Positions 52,000 to 63,229 of a stretch of 64,000 nt of DNA are shown here, piece by piece. Under the pieces are notes generated by a model. The model did not search any database, was not told where the DNA came from, and saw only the letters and a program-made list of their open reading frames with translations. The stretch is from Liopterus haemorrhoidalis. Lineage: Eukaryota; Arthropoda; Insecta; Coleoptera; Dytiscidae. The position numbers and the translations under genes are program-made. The stretch is taken from NCBI GenBank assembly GCA_963971575.1, contig OZ020616.1:37242306-37306305 (forward strand). Reading direction: 5' to 3'. Each line of letters begins with the position of its first letter. The stretch's first letter is position 1.

Positions 52000-54480
52000 A
52001 GTAGTATTTTTTAAAATTTAATTCTAGTAATTTTCCAAAAGCTTTTTGCTTTCAACTTTCTTCACAATTTCACCAGCTCTATCTGTTGAAACAAAGTGAA
52101 ACAGTAGTTAACCGTCATTATTTACTCCACATGACATTTACAGCACTACTTTGTACAGATATGATTAATAATAGCTATGAATCAGATACCTAGATGGCAC
52201 TTATGTCACAAAAACATGAAGATAAACCATTGTCTCTTATCTACAACATAAATTTATCATTAATTTGGAGTATTAAATGACGGATGTGCTGATAAGATAT
52301 ACACAATTGTTTCAAATTCAAATAGTGTAATTTTGTAATTTTAGGCTTTATCTGGCTAACTTTTGGACTAACAAATTCGCTCTTTATTTTCCAACAAAAC
52401 TTGAAAAACCAACACGCACACTTGCATTTTGCGAGTGGAATTTACAAGCTGTCAAAAGGCGATATTTTTTTTTAATTCATGATTTTCTTTTCTACCTTGT
52501 TTAATATAACAAACAATTGCAATTATAAACAAATAATTACTAGCAATCAATTACAATTTTCAGTTTAGATATGCGTACCTTTACTTTGATAGCACAGATC
52601 ACACCTCTTATTTTTTCGCTAAAATTGTCATACAAATTGCTAGTTACTAATGCTTACAATTTTCGAGGGTTATCTATTAGTTTGTATGGGATTAAAAATT
52701 CTAAATACTATAAATCCTGGCTAATGTGAACACCGAAGAGACCAGCTCAAAGTGACCACCTTCGCAGAAAGTGTAGCAGCGCCGGTGTGACGCACAGAAG
52801 AAGCAGATACTCGCCTGTAACGTAAAATTTGGAAAAGCGCCAAAATGTAGAATGCAAGTATAACAAACCCGTTTTGGCTTCAATCACCAGGATGGAATCA
52901 ATCTTGGCTGTGGCGGCAAAAAGTCTACCACCGCTGGTCAAGAGTTGTAAAGGTATTATTTTGTAAGGACCATCGAAAAATGGTCCACTGAAGCAGATGA
53001 CCACTTAAAGCAGATGATCACATTAGCATGTTTTATTGTAGCTATTGCTATCTAAGGTTCTCATGCTTCGATTTTTTGGTTTGTGATATAGGAACTGATA
53101 AGTCGATATTTCAATATATATTTTTTAAAGTAAGGTTTCCAATAACTCTCTCCCTAATATTCATACTATAAAAGAATGTATAGAACAAGAAAGATTAGTT
53201 TTTTTACAAGAACCGTTTTTGCATAACCGTTTGTAAAGATAGTTGGGATATTATTATTATTACTATTATTTTGGGTTTGTAATATATAGATATATGTTAT
53301 TTAAATTATAAGTTATTGTTTAACAGAAATTATTATTCATTTATTTAAATAATACCACAGGTTTGTCAAATCTTCCCAAGCGTCCACTACCTAATCGCAT
53401 ACTTCGGCAACCTTAATGAGCTTGAGCCAACTTGAGCCCTACTTGAGCCACGTCATACTAGAGATTAGTGGATTTAAATCCACACGGATGCATCCCAAAC
53501 GCAGACGCGGAAATTACGCAAGTTCCAGTGCCCGTACAATGCGGACTAGCCTAAGCAAAACTGCTTTCTGCATCTTACAAAAAGTTGGCAGATGATCTGC
53601 AGGCGGGAATGGTCTCGATTTCCCTTCGGTATAAGGTTTTCATACCACCCAAAACATGAGTTGGTTTATCTGGACTACAAGCTTATCTTTATACCCTGGA
53701 CACAGCTTTATAAACTCGGACAAGAGAGCCATATACTTGGACCCCTTTTCCTCCTCCTTGAGAGAGATATTCTTCTCAGCAGGACGATCACAAACATCTG
53801 TTTGGTCACATATCCAGAATGTCCGGCGTAGTGGCTGTCAGTAACCTCGAGGTGGGGAAGGAGTAATTTTAATAAATGCGGCACTTAGAATTTTCCACCA
53901 CCGATTCTACGTCAAAAGGGACATACGGTATAACCGGTATTGGGTCAATACCATAGGCATGTCTAAGATGGTAGTAGAGCACTCGACGAGCAGCATTATG
54001 CCGTGACACTTATTATTATCCATGTAAACATAATTAGACAATTCGCTTATTGTTTCTAATGAAACAGACTGCAAATATACTTGGGAGATAATAAAAAAAA
54101 ACTTATTATTATTCGTAATTTTTTAGTTGATGTTCGTAACCCTTCAAATATGCATCCAACTGGAAAAAATAATAAATCATAATAAAAAAAGATGCTTGTT
54201 TTCTTATTTTAAACAATATTTGCCGTACGTTTTTACTATCAAGTCAATAATAAGTAAGATATATAAAGTTTTTTAACTGGTGTCAAAAAATCGTTTTTCA
54301 TCAGGATAAAGCACGTCTCTATACAAGTGTCGATTCAAAATCTAAAATCTCCGAAATGAAGTACGATTTGCTATCCCATTCACCTTATATATCATATCCA
54401 CTGATTTGGTTGACAGCAAAATTCTACATAAAACTTGGCAGTGTTTATTTCGTTAATGAGAATTTTTCATCCTGTCCTTA
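52000..54480. other. Long stretch without assignable element
   Basis: Two less AT-rich islands (about 52720-53010 and 53380-54020) have short frames on both strands, but no motif I recognise. They could be decayed LINE or host sequence. Confidence 0.35.
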
Positions 54481-54497
54481 CCACATTTCCTTTAACC

Positions 54498-54707
54498 CAG
54501 TGGTTCCCAAACTTTTTCGGTTGCGGGCGCCCTTAATGTATTAAAATTTTCCCGCGGCGCCCCAACTATACTTTTAATCAGAGCCGTAGCAATGTTTTCG
54601 GCGCCCTTGGTAAATGACGTAAATTGATAAAATTTACTTCCCCAAAAGCAAATGAACAGCAAAAAAAAGGTCCTGAGTCTTCGCGGCGCACAGTTTGGGA
54701 AAAGATA
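54498..54707. mobile_element. hAT-type MITE (210 bp) containing a second hAT terminus
   Basis: The left end CAGTGGTTCCCAAACTTTTT is matched by a decayed right end (CAGTTTGGGAAAAGATA). CTTTAACC flanks both (54490-54497, 54708-54715). At about 54580 a CAGAGCCGTAGCAATG start, GGCGCCCTTGG and one minisatellite unit (AATGAACAGCAAAAAAAAGG) mark a truncated CAGAGCC-family MITE nested in it. Confidence 0.8.
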
Positions 54708-55459
54708 CTTTAACCCACTCTTTTTTGTGTAATATTTACGGTTTGTAATTAATTTTAATTGTATAAAAATATATATGGTACATATCGATATACAAACATA
54801 TATCCTGCTTTGATAACTTAAAAAAACAAATTTGAACCATTTGAATATTTTTTTTTTGTGTTATAAAAAGAATTTCCTGCTTAACATTGTTAATAACAGG
54901 TCAACTTCCTTAAGGTGTAAAAATTTCTATAGAAATTTAAATGTAACATTCAAATTAGCTTTCGTACAAGATTTTTATTCAAAAATTATTTATACTTTTA
55001 ATTACTTTAAAACGTTATAAAGGAAAGTGATTGTCAAAACTAATCGGAGCATGAATTTCGATAACTTTTTATTTACTGTTTATTCAAATTAAAAATTTAA
55101 TCTGAATCCATCAGTTTAACGCAAAAAGTCTAAACTTCCTTCTTAGAAGAGTAGATAATATTAAGATATGAGATACGACCCACGCGTGCTTTTAATCTCA
55201 CAACAACGTTATGATACACCTCTATGAATAGTAGTGTTTTGTTTATATTGGTGAGCAAAACGACTTGGGCGGCCAAATTTTGTTGACAAATATCGGTGAT
55301 TTTAAAGGTGTGTGTAATGGCTTAATAACATGCTATTATAATCTGGTGTATGTTACACGTTTTACGGGCGTGTGAAAAGACTATTTTTAACACAATAAGA
55401 TTGTTAATTTTATAATTTAAGAGCTGGAATAAGTTATATCCTGCAGAATAAGGTTAAAG

Positions 55460-55640
55460 TTGCATAGTGATGAGTCGAATCAAATTGATGAGCTAAAAAA
55501 AGTGGAAGTTGAATGGGCCTCTAAAGTAAGTGATAAGGCAAAACAAAGAGAAAGTCGCAACAAAATTATGAGCAAATAAAAGACTCCAGGCCGTCAAAAC
55601 TGTGGGGCCCTTAGCCCGGGCCTACTTGGCCTATACTTAA
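55460..55640. mobile_element. hAT-like minisatellite element, partial
   Basis: Four degenerate units contain TGATGAGCTAAAAAAAG, AAGTAAGTGATAAGGCAAAA and ATTATGAGCAAATAAAAG. They are followed by a GC-rich arm (GTGGGGCCCTTAGCCCGGGC). Borders are uncertain. Confidence 0.55.
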
Positions 55641-55764
55641 AACGGCATTGCTTCTAATTCTTTGATTTTTCAGCAAAGTAAGCTCTTTATATATAATTTA
55701 TAACGTTCTTCTGGTTGCACCATTTTAAAAATTCTGTATAAGCCTCTTTGTACAAAATTCTCGA

Positions 55765-56060
55765 CTTCTTCGGCAGTAAAATTTCAGGGTTTCAAATCAG
55801 TATTTCAGGGTTAAAACTGTTTACTAAAAAACTTAAAATATTTCCCTTATTATTGACGTAACAGAAAAATGTATATAACAAGAATCGTTTACAATAAGAA
55901 ACAAATCTTTTTTATTCAATACCTTTTTTCTTTGGATGAATATTTGGGGGGGGGGGTAACCCTAAAACTAAACTTTTGAAAGATCTTCTTTATTATTGAT
56001 TACAGAAAAATGTGTAAGAGTTAGTAAATTTTGAGCTTTTTTTATACTTCAGGCAGACCG
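55765..56060 (+). mobile_element. Helitron-like element, copy D internal part
   Basis: It follows the family order from AGTAAAATTTCAGGG through TTATTATTGACGTAACAGAA, AATGTATATAACAAGAATC and GATGAATATTTGGGG to AACCCTAAAACTAAAC. A retroposon-like segment at 56075 follows, and a further family block begins near 56463. Confidence 0.6.
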
Positions 56061-56069
56061 CGTTATATC

Positions 56070-56140
56070 GTTAGTTACTTAATTTTTTTAGCGCACAGCA
56101 ACAAAGGCTATTTGTGCCTAACGCAGCCCATCTAAATGAC
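56070..56140 (+). repeat. Relative of the 76-bp retroposon
   Basis: GCGCACAGCAACAAAGGCTA and CAGCCCATCTAAATGA match the insert at 42859-42934. No clean target duplication was seen here. Confidence 0.6.
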
Positions 56141-56399
56141 TACACTACATATTAAAAACAATAAATTAGACAGTAAATAAATAAATAAAATCATTAAAAA
56201 TACGCATACTCAATAAAAGAGATCTTGCACGGACAAATACAAATAATATAAAAAGTTTGTTCGAAAAAATGAACAGACGCAGAGTGATGGTAAGAGGCTG
56301 TAAAGGGGCCAATTACCATCGAATATCACAGGTTAATAATAGAACACATTAAAATTAGGTGCAAGACTTGAAAAATAAAACAGTAAGTTCGAAATTGTG

Positions 56400-56460
56400 G
56401 TTTCAGGTTCAGAGGGGCGCCAAGTTCAAGCTTTGCCCCGGGCGCAGATTTTTCTTCGCC
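56400..56460. mobile_element. Partial hAT-MITE arm
   Basis: CAGAGGGGCGCCAAGTTCAA and GCTTTGCCCCGGGCGCAG resemble the GC-rich arms of the CAGAGCC-family MITEs (GGCGCC, TTTGCCCC). Without an opposite end it is only a fragment. Confidence 0.45.
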
Positions 56461-56462
56461 CT

Positions 56463-56823
56463 TTATAGATAACATTCGTACCTATGAAGTTCAAATATCT
56501 CATCTACGTAACAGCAAAAATGAATACAATACAAGTTGTTAAAATTAAAAAAAACGATTGATTATAATTAAAACAAAGATTCTTCTCTCTTCAATGCAGT
56601 TTTTAATAAAATATATTTTAGGACCTATGGGGTGCCCTACCTACAAACTTGAAATATCTGTTATTATTTATTTAACAGCAAAATTGTATATAAGAAAATT
56701 TGTTTAAATGAAGAAACTTTTTTTTTCTGTTCAATACTGTTTTGAATAAATCTCACTTATCATTTATGTTATAGCAAAAATGTACCTATCAAAAACCGTA
56801 TGAAGTACGGGCATGACAGCTAG
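56463..56823 (+). mobile_element. Helitron-like element, 3' end with perfect hairpin
   Basis: The 3' end has CCGTA-TGAAG-TACGG at 56796-56810, then GCATGACAGCTAG with T next. Upstream blocks (TACCTATGAAGTTCAAATAT, GTATATAAGAAAATTTGTTT) match copy B. The 5' side merges with other repeat DNA. Confidence 0.8.
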
Positions 56824-57075
56824 TATAATTATATAATAAGAAGATAGACAAGAGGATAAAAAAAATCTTACTTTCTAAAATCGTCAATTTAGTAAGAGAA
56901 ATAGTAAGTAAAGTAACGCCAAATCGTTTAATAATATGTGTATACATCTCTCTGGGCTTATGTAAAGTAATGATGTTTAATAATTTGTTTACCAATTAGT
57001 AATTTTTGTAAAATAATTTATTGCATAAAGCTTTTATTTTTACTAGTTAGTTATTTATTTATTTTTTTCTTTTAG

Positions 57076-57194
57076 TGTGTTGGTTATTATGCGCTGCAGC
57101 GTCAGCCAAGTCAAATAACCACATAAGCGACAGAATTAGAACTTTAGTACAAAGGAGCACATTACATTTTTCCGAAATCGTGAAATTAAATTAA
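57076..57194 (+). other. Candidate acceptor-bounded ORF
   Basis: A strong acceptor (ATTTTTTTCTTTTAG) ends at 57075. From 57078 the frame is open for 38 codons to a stop and begins CWLLCAAASAKSNNHISDRI, which looks like the end of a signal peptide (small residues at an AxA-like site). It has no start codon of its own. No family is recognised, and a chance frame is quite possible. Confidence 0.2.
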
Positions 57195-57199
57195 ATTTG

Positions 57200-58690
57200 T
57201 AATATTTAATTTTTAGGTTATGCACATAAATAGTTCACAATTAATTAATGGATATCTATGCAAAATTATGACAGTTTATAGTTTGATTTTAATAGGTTAG
57301 TTGTCACTTGCACATTGATACATTCGTTATTTGATTAGGTACGTTATGTACACGAAATCGTACAATAACGGTTTACTTTACTGCCGATTTAGCGCTATTA
57401 ACTAAATAATTACTTTTTTAAAATACATGCATCAACCTTGACAACTAGAAGAAGCACAAAAAACAAGTTTTCGCACAGTATGAAGTCATGTGCTTTACAA
57501 CTCTTAATTAATTTTCTAATAATGCCATAATTTATTATGTTTTTTATTATTAATAATAACAGAAATCTATCAATAAAAATGTATCTTGTTCAACAAATTA
57601 CACCCGTCTATAAATAAAAACCTGTTATGACTCAACCACTATAAAAAAAGCTTTGTCCTCGCTAAATCCTGTTATAATAATAGGATAATAAATGTAAATA
57701 TAAAAGATAAAGTCATGTACCGACCTGTCAGTTTATCGCCTATGCTTTTCCAACTCCTGTGTAAATATATGTAGGTATAAAAGTTTTCCAACCATTTCAA
57801 GATATTGCAAAAATGTCAAGGTTTCGTTTCCGGCTTTTATACTCGGCTGATAAACCTGTAGACTTCCCCAGTTAAATACCTTTATTATTTTATTGCTTCC
57901 GGTGCGGCTCCTAGTTTCTTGCAATGAAGATGGATTAGTAGTGTCAGAATATAATTTGTTATACAAAACATTACAACGAATAGGTGGAGTTGTTAAATGT
58001 TAAAGTTGTTACAAGAATTTACAATTTCCATTTTTATAAAATATTTTCTATAAAGCCCCGGATAACGTTGCCTTGTTCAACGTTGTTTCGTTATAAAACG
58101 TTTGGGAAAGTTTTCTTTTACAGTGTTATAAGGTGAGGGAAATAACGGCTTGCCCTCGGGAACTATATTTGAATAAACTATATTTTAAAATAGACAAGAG
58201 ATGCATTTATAAGAATGAAAGGTCTTATAACGAATCGGAGCCTTAATCTACAACTTCGTGTTATAATTGTTCGATGTTACGTATTCTCTATTATTCTATT
58301 TCACGAGACTTTACTTGTTGTTTAGTCAACAGAGAACTTATACACAAATGAAGGGTTCGGGAGTCGAACATGTTAAGTAAACTCGCTATTATTCTTCTTT
58401 CTTAGTTCTGTGTAATGTAATGTAATCTGTGTTTAGTGTAATTAATAATAAATACTACTAATAAATAAATAATTTACAGAATATATCAATGTATCACTAT
58501 CAATATATCAATGAAAATTAAAATTTTATTTACTTCAATAGATAAAATTGTTAGTTAACACATTTTAATCCCGAACCCTTCAAATATGATGCCCAACGTA
58601 CCCAACGTACGTCCGTAGTTTTTATTTTCGTTCGTTATTTTTGAATATATTCAGATAAACGTGTGTGGGGGTGTTTGTAATAATAATTGA
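57200..58690. other. Noncoding stretch, no assignable element
   Basis: No supported feature. A 77-codon minus frame at 57733-57966 matches nothing I know. Confidence 0.4.
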
Positions 58691-58706
58691 AATATAATGT
58701 TTATAG

Positions 58707-59182
58707 CAGGGGTGGCCAACCCAAATGATCTTGCGGGCCACTTTGGAAATGCATCATAACTCCGCGGGCCGCATATAAAATTATATATCCCCATATTAGA
58801 TTTATGGCGGGTTGCTAAAGTAAGAACTATCCCTAACTCGAGTTAAAATAATGTGTTTTTGTATGTTGTAGCATACAAAAACAAATGATTTTAACTTGAG
58901 TTAGAGAAAACTCTTACGTTAGCAACCCGCCATTAGACATTTTTTTGGAGTGAAAAACTGAAACCTAATGAGTTATTATCATTGTGTTACTATTATTCTT
59001 ACATGTAAACATAGATAATATAATAATAATTATACTAAACGCACATTGTAAAGAAATATATAACACTAAAAATGAAATATAAAAAATATATAAATATAAA
59101 TGAAATTTAAAAATAAAATAAAATCATTAAATCTCGCGGGCCGGAAAAACGTTCAAGACGGGCCGCGGATTGGCCACCCCTG
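58707..59182. mobile_element. hAT-type MITE (476 bp), perfect 8-bp TSD
   Basis: The ends are CAGGGGTGGCCAACC and, inverted, CAGGGGTGGCCAATCC. GTTTATAG flanks both (58699-58706, 59183-59190). GCGGGCC motifs recur near both ends. A fold-back MITE is nested at 58805-58932. Confidence 0.95.
58805..58932. mobile_element. Fold-back MITE (128 bp) nested in a hAT MITE
   Basis: TGGCGGGTTGCTAAAGTAAG and its inverse form the ends. Pairing runs almost to the centre (GTTTTTGTATG-TTGTAG-CATACAAAAAC), so nearly the whole element is a hairpin. TTA flanks both sides (58802-58804, 58933-58935), suggesting a PIF-like 3-bp duplication. RNA from it would form a long hairpin. Confidence 0.85.
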
Positions 59183-59259
59183 GTTTATAGGGTCGGGCCA
59201 GACCCGATTTAACTACCCATTTTGTTTATGTAGTTAGCTGTTATCAGTAGTTGGACCCC

Positions 59260-59667
59260 CAAGATATGCACTCCAAAGCAGAAAGAATAAGAATAATTGC
59301 TAGATTTAGATGTGGTAATGAAAGCACTGAAAATAAAATATGGAAAAGAGCTGAGGAAAAAAATGCAGAATATGCGAAGAAAAAGAACAGACAATGTGGC
59401 ATTTGTTCTATGAATGCGAAAATGGAAAAGAGAGCAGAACTATGACAGGAATATTAGATGACGTGGGATCAGGAGAAGAAATAATGAGAAGTATATTAAA
59501 AAGAATGAAGAGTAAATGATAAAGGAAAGAAGATGGAATGTATATATGTATATGTATATGTGTGTGTAACAAAATGTAAAACATACATAACTAGATTTTT
59601 TAAGTATTGTAAAATATAATGTAAGATTCGAAGCCTTAGGGAAAGAATAATAAAGTTCTATTCTATT
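59260..59667 (+). pseudogene. 5'-truncated LINE insertion with 15-bp TSD
   Basis: CAGTAGTTGGACCCC (59245-59259) and CAGTATTTGGACCCC (59668-59682) match at 14 of 15. The + frame reads SKAERIRIIARFRCGNESTE then NKIWKRAEEKN and RQCGICSMNAKME. This is the 'IARFRxGNExxxxxYW...CRxC' C-terminal segment of jockey/I-type LINE ORF2s, with the zinc knuckle partly out of frame. The 3' end has AATAAA and a TTCTATTCTATT tail. The good duplication indicates a comparatively young insertion. Confidence 0.88.
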
Positions 59668-59968
59668 CAGTATTTGGACCCCTTTGTGGCATTTCTATCT
59701 TTAGCTTTCGTGTATAAAATGAGCACGTCATGTATATTACAGAAAAAATAAAGCAAAATTCCTATCCACGCGCATTTTTTTTTTTTTTTATTAGTCATCG
59801 GGTCCGTAATTATCTTTTTCCGAGGGGTGAGGCAGAATTATTATCTTCCCGGGCTGGGAATTATTGTATTACCGAGGCCCGTTCCGTCTCTTTATTCGCC
59901 GGTTAGCGATACATGTATAGTATCTCTGATTGTACAGTTTGTTGATTGCATGATTTATTGCTATATAC

Positions 59969-60230
59969 CAGAGGTGGTCAAACCACGGTTAATGAATCGA
60001 ATGCGGCCCGCGACTACTTTTTCTGCAACTCACACATATTTATAATATGATTTTATTAACAAAAATGACGGTTGAGAAATGATTTTCAGCATATTTGGAA
60101 AATAAGATTGTTTTTGGCTTCTTTGCTAGATCCAAGATTCAAAATGAAATTAAAACAACAGATATGATAGAAAAATGGCCGATATGGCCGATTACCGATT
60201 ATCTGCCGATTAATTGGTGCAACCCTACTG
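59969..60230 (+). mobile_element. Two hAT remnants, one with transposase scrap
   Basis: The left end is CAGAGGTGGTCAAACCACGG. The right end reads inversely CAGTAGGGTTGCACCAATTA then ATCGGC. These are different hAT termini, and the flanks do not match. Between them a + frame gives SLLDPRFKMK, the 'LDPRFK' motif of hAT transposases. Probably two elements fused by deletion. Confidence 0.6.
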
Positions 60231-60249
60231 TTTACCCCTTCCAAGGTCC

Positions 60250-61580
60250 GTGGTGCTCCAGTGTTGTGTGGCCTCTTAATGCAAACTTAAAATGAATAAA
60301 TGCACATGAACTAAATTTGTTGAATATTTGATAATTAATATAAAATAGACACAAAAAATAGTTATATTATAAAATATACAAATAAAAAAATAAATAAATC
60401 TTAGAACCAAAAAGCTTCAGGATTTGTAATAAAATACTAAAAAGTGATTACTCTAGGGGAGTTAGGGGATTAGTCTGAACTGGGAACACTTATCCCTCTC
60501 TCGAAGTACATGTAATGGTTAACTAGTCAGTTCTACATTAACTACGCAATTAATAGTTAAATTAATTAACTACAAGGTTACTATTAGTTAATAAAAAAAT
60601 CATGTTTTTAAAGATGTTTAACCCTGTACTGAACTTAAAATATGTTTAACAACCCTTTACGATCCTTAGTCTTCTCAAAAAGCTTCGTCCATCTGATATT
60701 ATCCTGAGCTATAGCGTTTTACACACTCTTACATTTAATACTTTTCAACCAGATTATCTACCTATTATGCTTTGTTTACAAGTTCTTCAGGTTGGCTCAT
60801 CTTTAAGCATTCTCTCAACATGCCCATGCCATCGTAGATGTCAAACTAGATCAAGTTAGATCAATTAGCAGTTTGAATTATGTACTTGATTTCTAGTTGA
60901 GTCATATTTATCTAATTTATCATGTTGTCTAGATTTTTGAAGGTAAATTCGAAAACAAGTTGCTATACTTAAATTCTTAACTGGTTCACAGAAATGCAGT
61001 ATTTTAATTGTTACATAACATAACAAATGAATGCATTTGCATAGTTTAAAGGTAACACAGTAGTCAGTAGGCGATAATGTCAACAAATCGATAATAATAG
61101 TTAATGACTCCGATATTGTTTTAGAATTTAATGAATCAACATTAGAATATGCCTATACATACCACGTGCAATGATTACATTTCCAACATAATAATTATTT
61201 ACTGATAAAATTGTTTTTAAAATAGCACAAACGCACAATGTATTACATAATTTATTTATTATTTAACAGAATTTTACTGGTATTCAGGTTTGTTTAAATA
61301 TGTACGTAATTTAACAATTTATTGATACATTGTTAAAAATATATTACATGTTTAAGGTGTATTTACCACAATACACATAAATGTTATTCATTAATTACTT
61401 TTTATACAAGATTGTAATTGACACGCTACAAACGTGGCGATAATCATTACTACTTTTTCTACATGATTTTGTAAAAAGCTTAAATGTATAAACATTATTT
61501 CATTGTAACTAGATGAAGTATAAGTGCCGATCGTCTACAGCAGCTTATGATCACTTATGGTGATCAGCCGTTCACAAATT
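60250..61580. other. Mostly AT-rich, no assignable gene
   Basis: 60660-60840 may be antisense LINE-like text (TTCTTCAGGTTGGCTCATCT, ACATGCCCATGCCATCGTAG), but it is too weak to call. Confidence 0.35.
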
Positions 61581-61586
61581 TTCAGG

Positions 61587-61640
61587 CAGTGTTGGGCATT
61601 ACTCAAGTGATACATTACTCATGGAATAATCATGATTCAA
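61587..61640. mobile_element. Solitary hAT-like terminus
   Basis: CAGTGTTGGGCATTACTCAA then GTGATACATTACTC resembles the CAGTGTTGGGCA ends of known hAT families. No matching end was found. Confidence 0.45.
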
Positions 61641-61974
61641 AAATTAATCATCACTCGTTAACCATCTCATGAAACTTTTTCTTACTCTTTACTCGTTACC
61701 CGTAGTACGTGAATATTGCTTTTACTCATTCGAAATTTCAGATCAGGTTCTCATTTTTCATTTGTAGTTTTGTAAAATTGTTCTTAATATTGTGTAGATG
61801 TTAGGTTGTCCCAATAGATTGATTTAGGAATACTGTGTATGAAACGTTGCTGGCACACTTGGGCTACGGTTACACTGTATCCGTGCGTGCGGTAACGAGC
61901 GTTTACCCTGAACGTTCTTGTCCTGATCCGAAGATGGGTGGTTTCAATACATACGTGCGACTTGAGTGCGGTCT

Positions 61975-62350
61975 CATTCAAATTAAACTATTTTATTTAA
62001 AATATCTCAGTTATTATTAACTTAACATCAAAAACATATAAAACAACATTATTTATAGTAATAAAACAAATTATTTTTGCTATTTTTTTGCATTTTTAGA
62101 TGAATATTTGGGGAGTTACGGTGAAACACACTAAGGGCCGGTTTTACAATTCATGGTTACTTGTTGGTTAGCTCAAATCAATGGCTAACGACATATTTGC
62201 AATATAATAATTACCATAAGTTTCCACGGTAACCACTAGCCAGAGCCTTAACTGCCGATTGTAAAACTAGCCGTAAAACTAAGATCTTGAAATATCTCCT
62301 TTATTGTTAAAAGCAAAAACGTGTATGACAAATATTATTTAGAATAAAAA
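61975..62350 (+). mobile_element. Helitron-like element, copy E fragment
   Basis: Family blocks AAAATATCTCAGTTATTATT, AGATGAATATTTGGGG and AAACTAAGATCTTGAAATAT are in order, with a PIF-like MITE at 62135-62273 inserted between the last two. Neither terminus is seen. Confidence 0.6.
62135..62273. mobile_element. PIF-like MITE (139 bp) in Helitron copy E
   Basis: GGGCCGGTTTTACAATTCAT at the left is matched by GATTGTAAAACTAGCCG at the right. TAA flanks both sides (62132-62134, 62274-62276). The interior has two GGTTAC/GTAACC-type inverted words. Confidence 0.8.
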
Positions 62351-62789
62351 AACGAATATTCTTGCCCGAAGTACTTTTTCATCTGGATGAAAATTAATTT
62401 TTACTTGAATCTCGGAAAAAATAGACAGACAAATGGATTTTTTGTTGATTTTGTCGGACAGAAACAAACCTATTTGTTTCTGTAGAACTCCAAAGAAAAG
62501 AAGAAAACAAAATAAATAAATAAACAGATAAATAATAAAATAAATCAATAAATAATCCCCATTGTTATGTAGCAGCATATAACAGCTTCTAATTTTGGAA
62601 AAAAGTCTTTGAATTAAAAATATTTTTGGCCTGCTGGACGCATCAAAAAACAAACATGTTTGTGCGTCGACGCAAGTTACCTCACGCAAGTATGCATGTA
62701 CTATTACCATGCTCATTTAACTTCGTGCGTTTGTTTTGTTGTCAGCTCTCGTACGTTCAAAAAATCGCACGTTTCCGCATCTAATGTAA

Positions 62790-62889
62790 CTCCACTTTTT
62801 TTTTCTCATCATTTGTATTTTGGAACTGAGGACCCCGGAGCCCGCAAAGAAAGTTTCTCCCCGGAGCCCCAGTCCTCTCGGCGGCCCTG
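62790..62889. mobile_element. hAT minisatellite MITE, 3' part
   Basis: One unit (CTCATCATTTGTATTTTGGA then ACTGAGGACC) is followed by CCGGAGCCC repeats and the terminus GGCGGCCCTG, inverse CAGGGCCGCC. The left end was not found. Confidence 0.55.
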
Positions 62890-63039
62890 ATTACAATGGT
62901 AAGCCGAATCTTAGCTTACATCTATATTATTGGTAAATGGAGAAGCTATGAGTGAAAATATCCGAGCACTGTAAATGAAGTATCAAAGAAATCAGAGGCA
63001 GACAATAACAATGTATTGCGCCAGTGATTATGATGACGA

Positions 63040-63215
63040 CCAGAATGGTCGTCCTTCGACCAGTGGAAATCTCTTACAAAAGATGGATAGATCTGCTAAC
63101 TGCAGCATATATCTTTTCAGGACGATACCATCCAAGATTAAGATCACTATGTTAGTTGCCAGTCTTCGAAGCTTAGCTTGCACTTGGAAGAAGAAGAGTA
63201 CAACACAACACATTC
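63040..63215 (+). pseudogene. LINE ORF2 C-terminus, family L48 copy 2
   Basis: The + frame contains SIYLFRTIPSKIKITMLVAS then LRSLACTWKKKS, aligning with SIDLLRTIVSKVKITMLVVN of copy 1 at 48117. It is open through a stop at 63220. Upstream, the 'RRRISWLRNL' segment is not in the same frame, so this copy is also broken. Confidence 0.7.
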
Positions 63216-63229
63216 TGTGAATGATGTTT

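Noticed and set aside
52701..53004. Two overlapping minus frames (60 and 85 codons)
   Set aside because: No conserved motif, no splice context, overlapping frames. Not supported as genes.
53592..53844. Two overlapping + frames of 62-79 codons
   Set aside because: The region is moderately GC-rich and may be decayed LINE DNA, but no motif could be named.
59969..60230. One complete 262-bp hAT MITE
   Set aside because: The two ends differ in sequence and the flanking 8-mers (CTATATAC, TTTACCCC) do not match.
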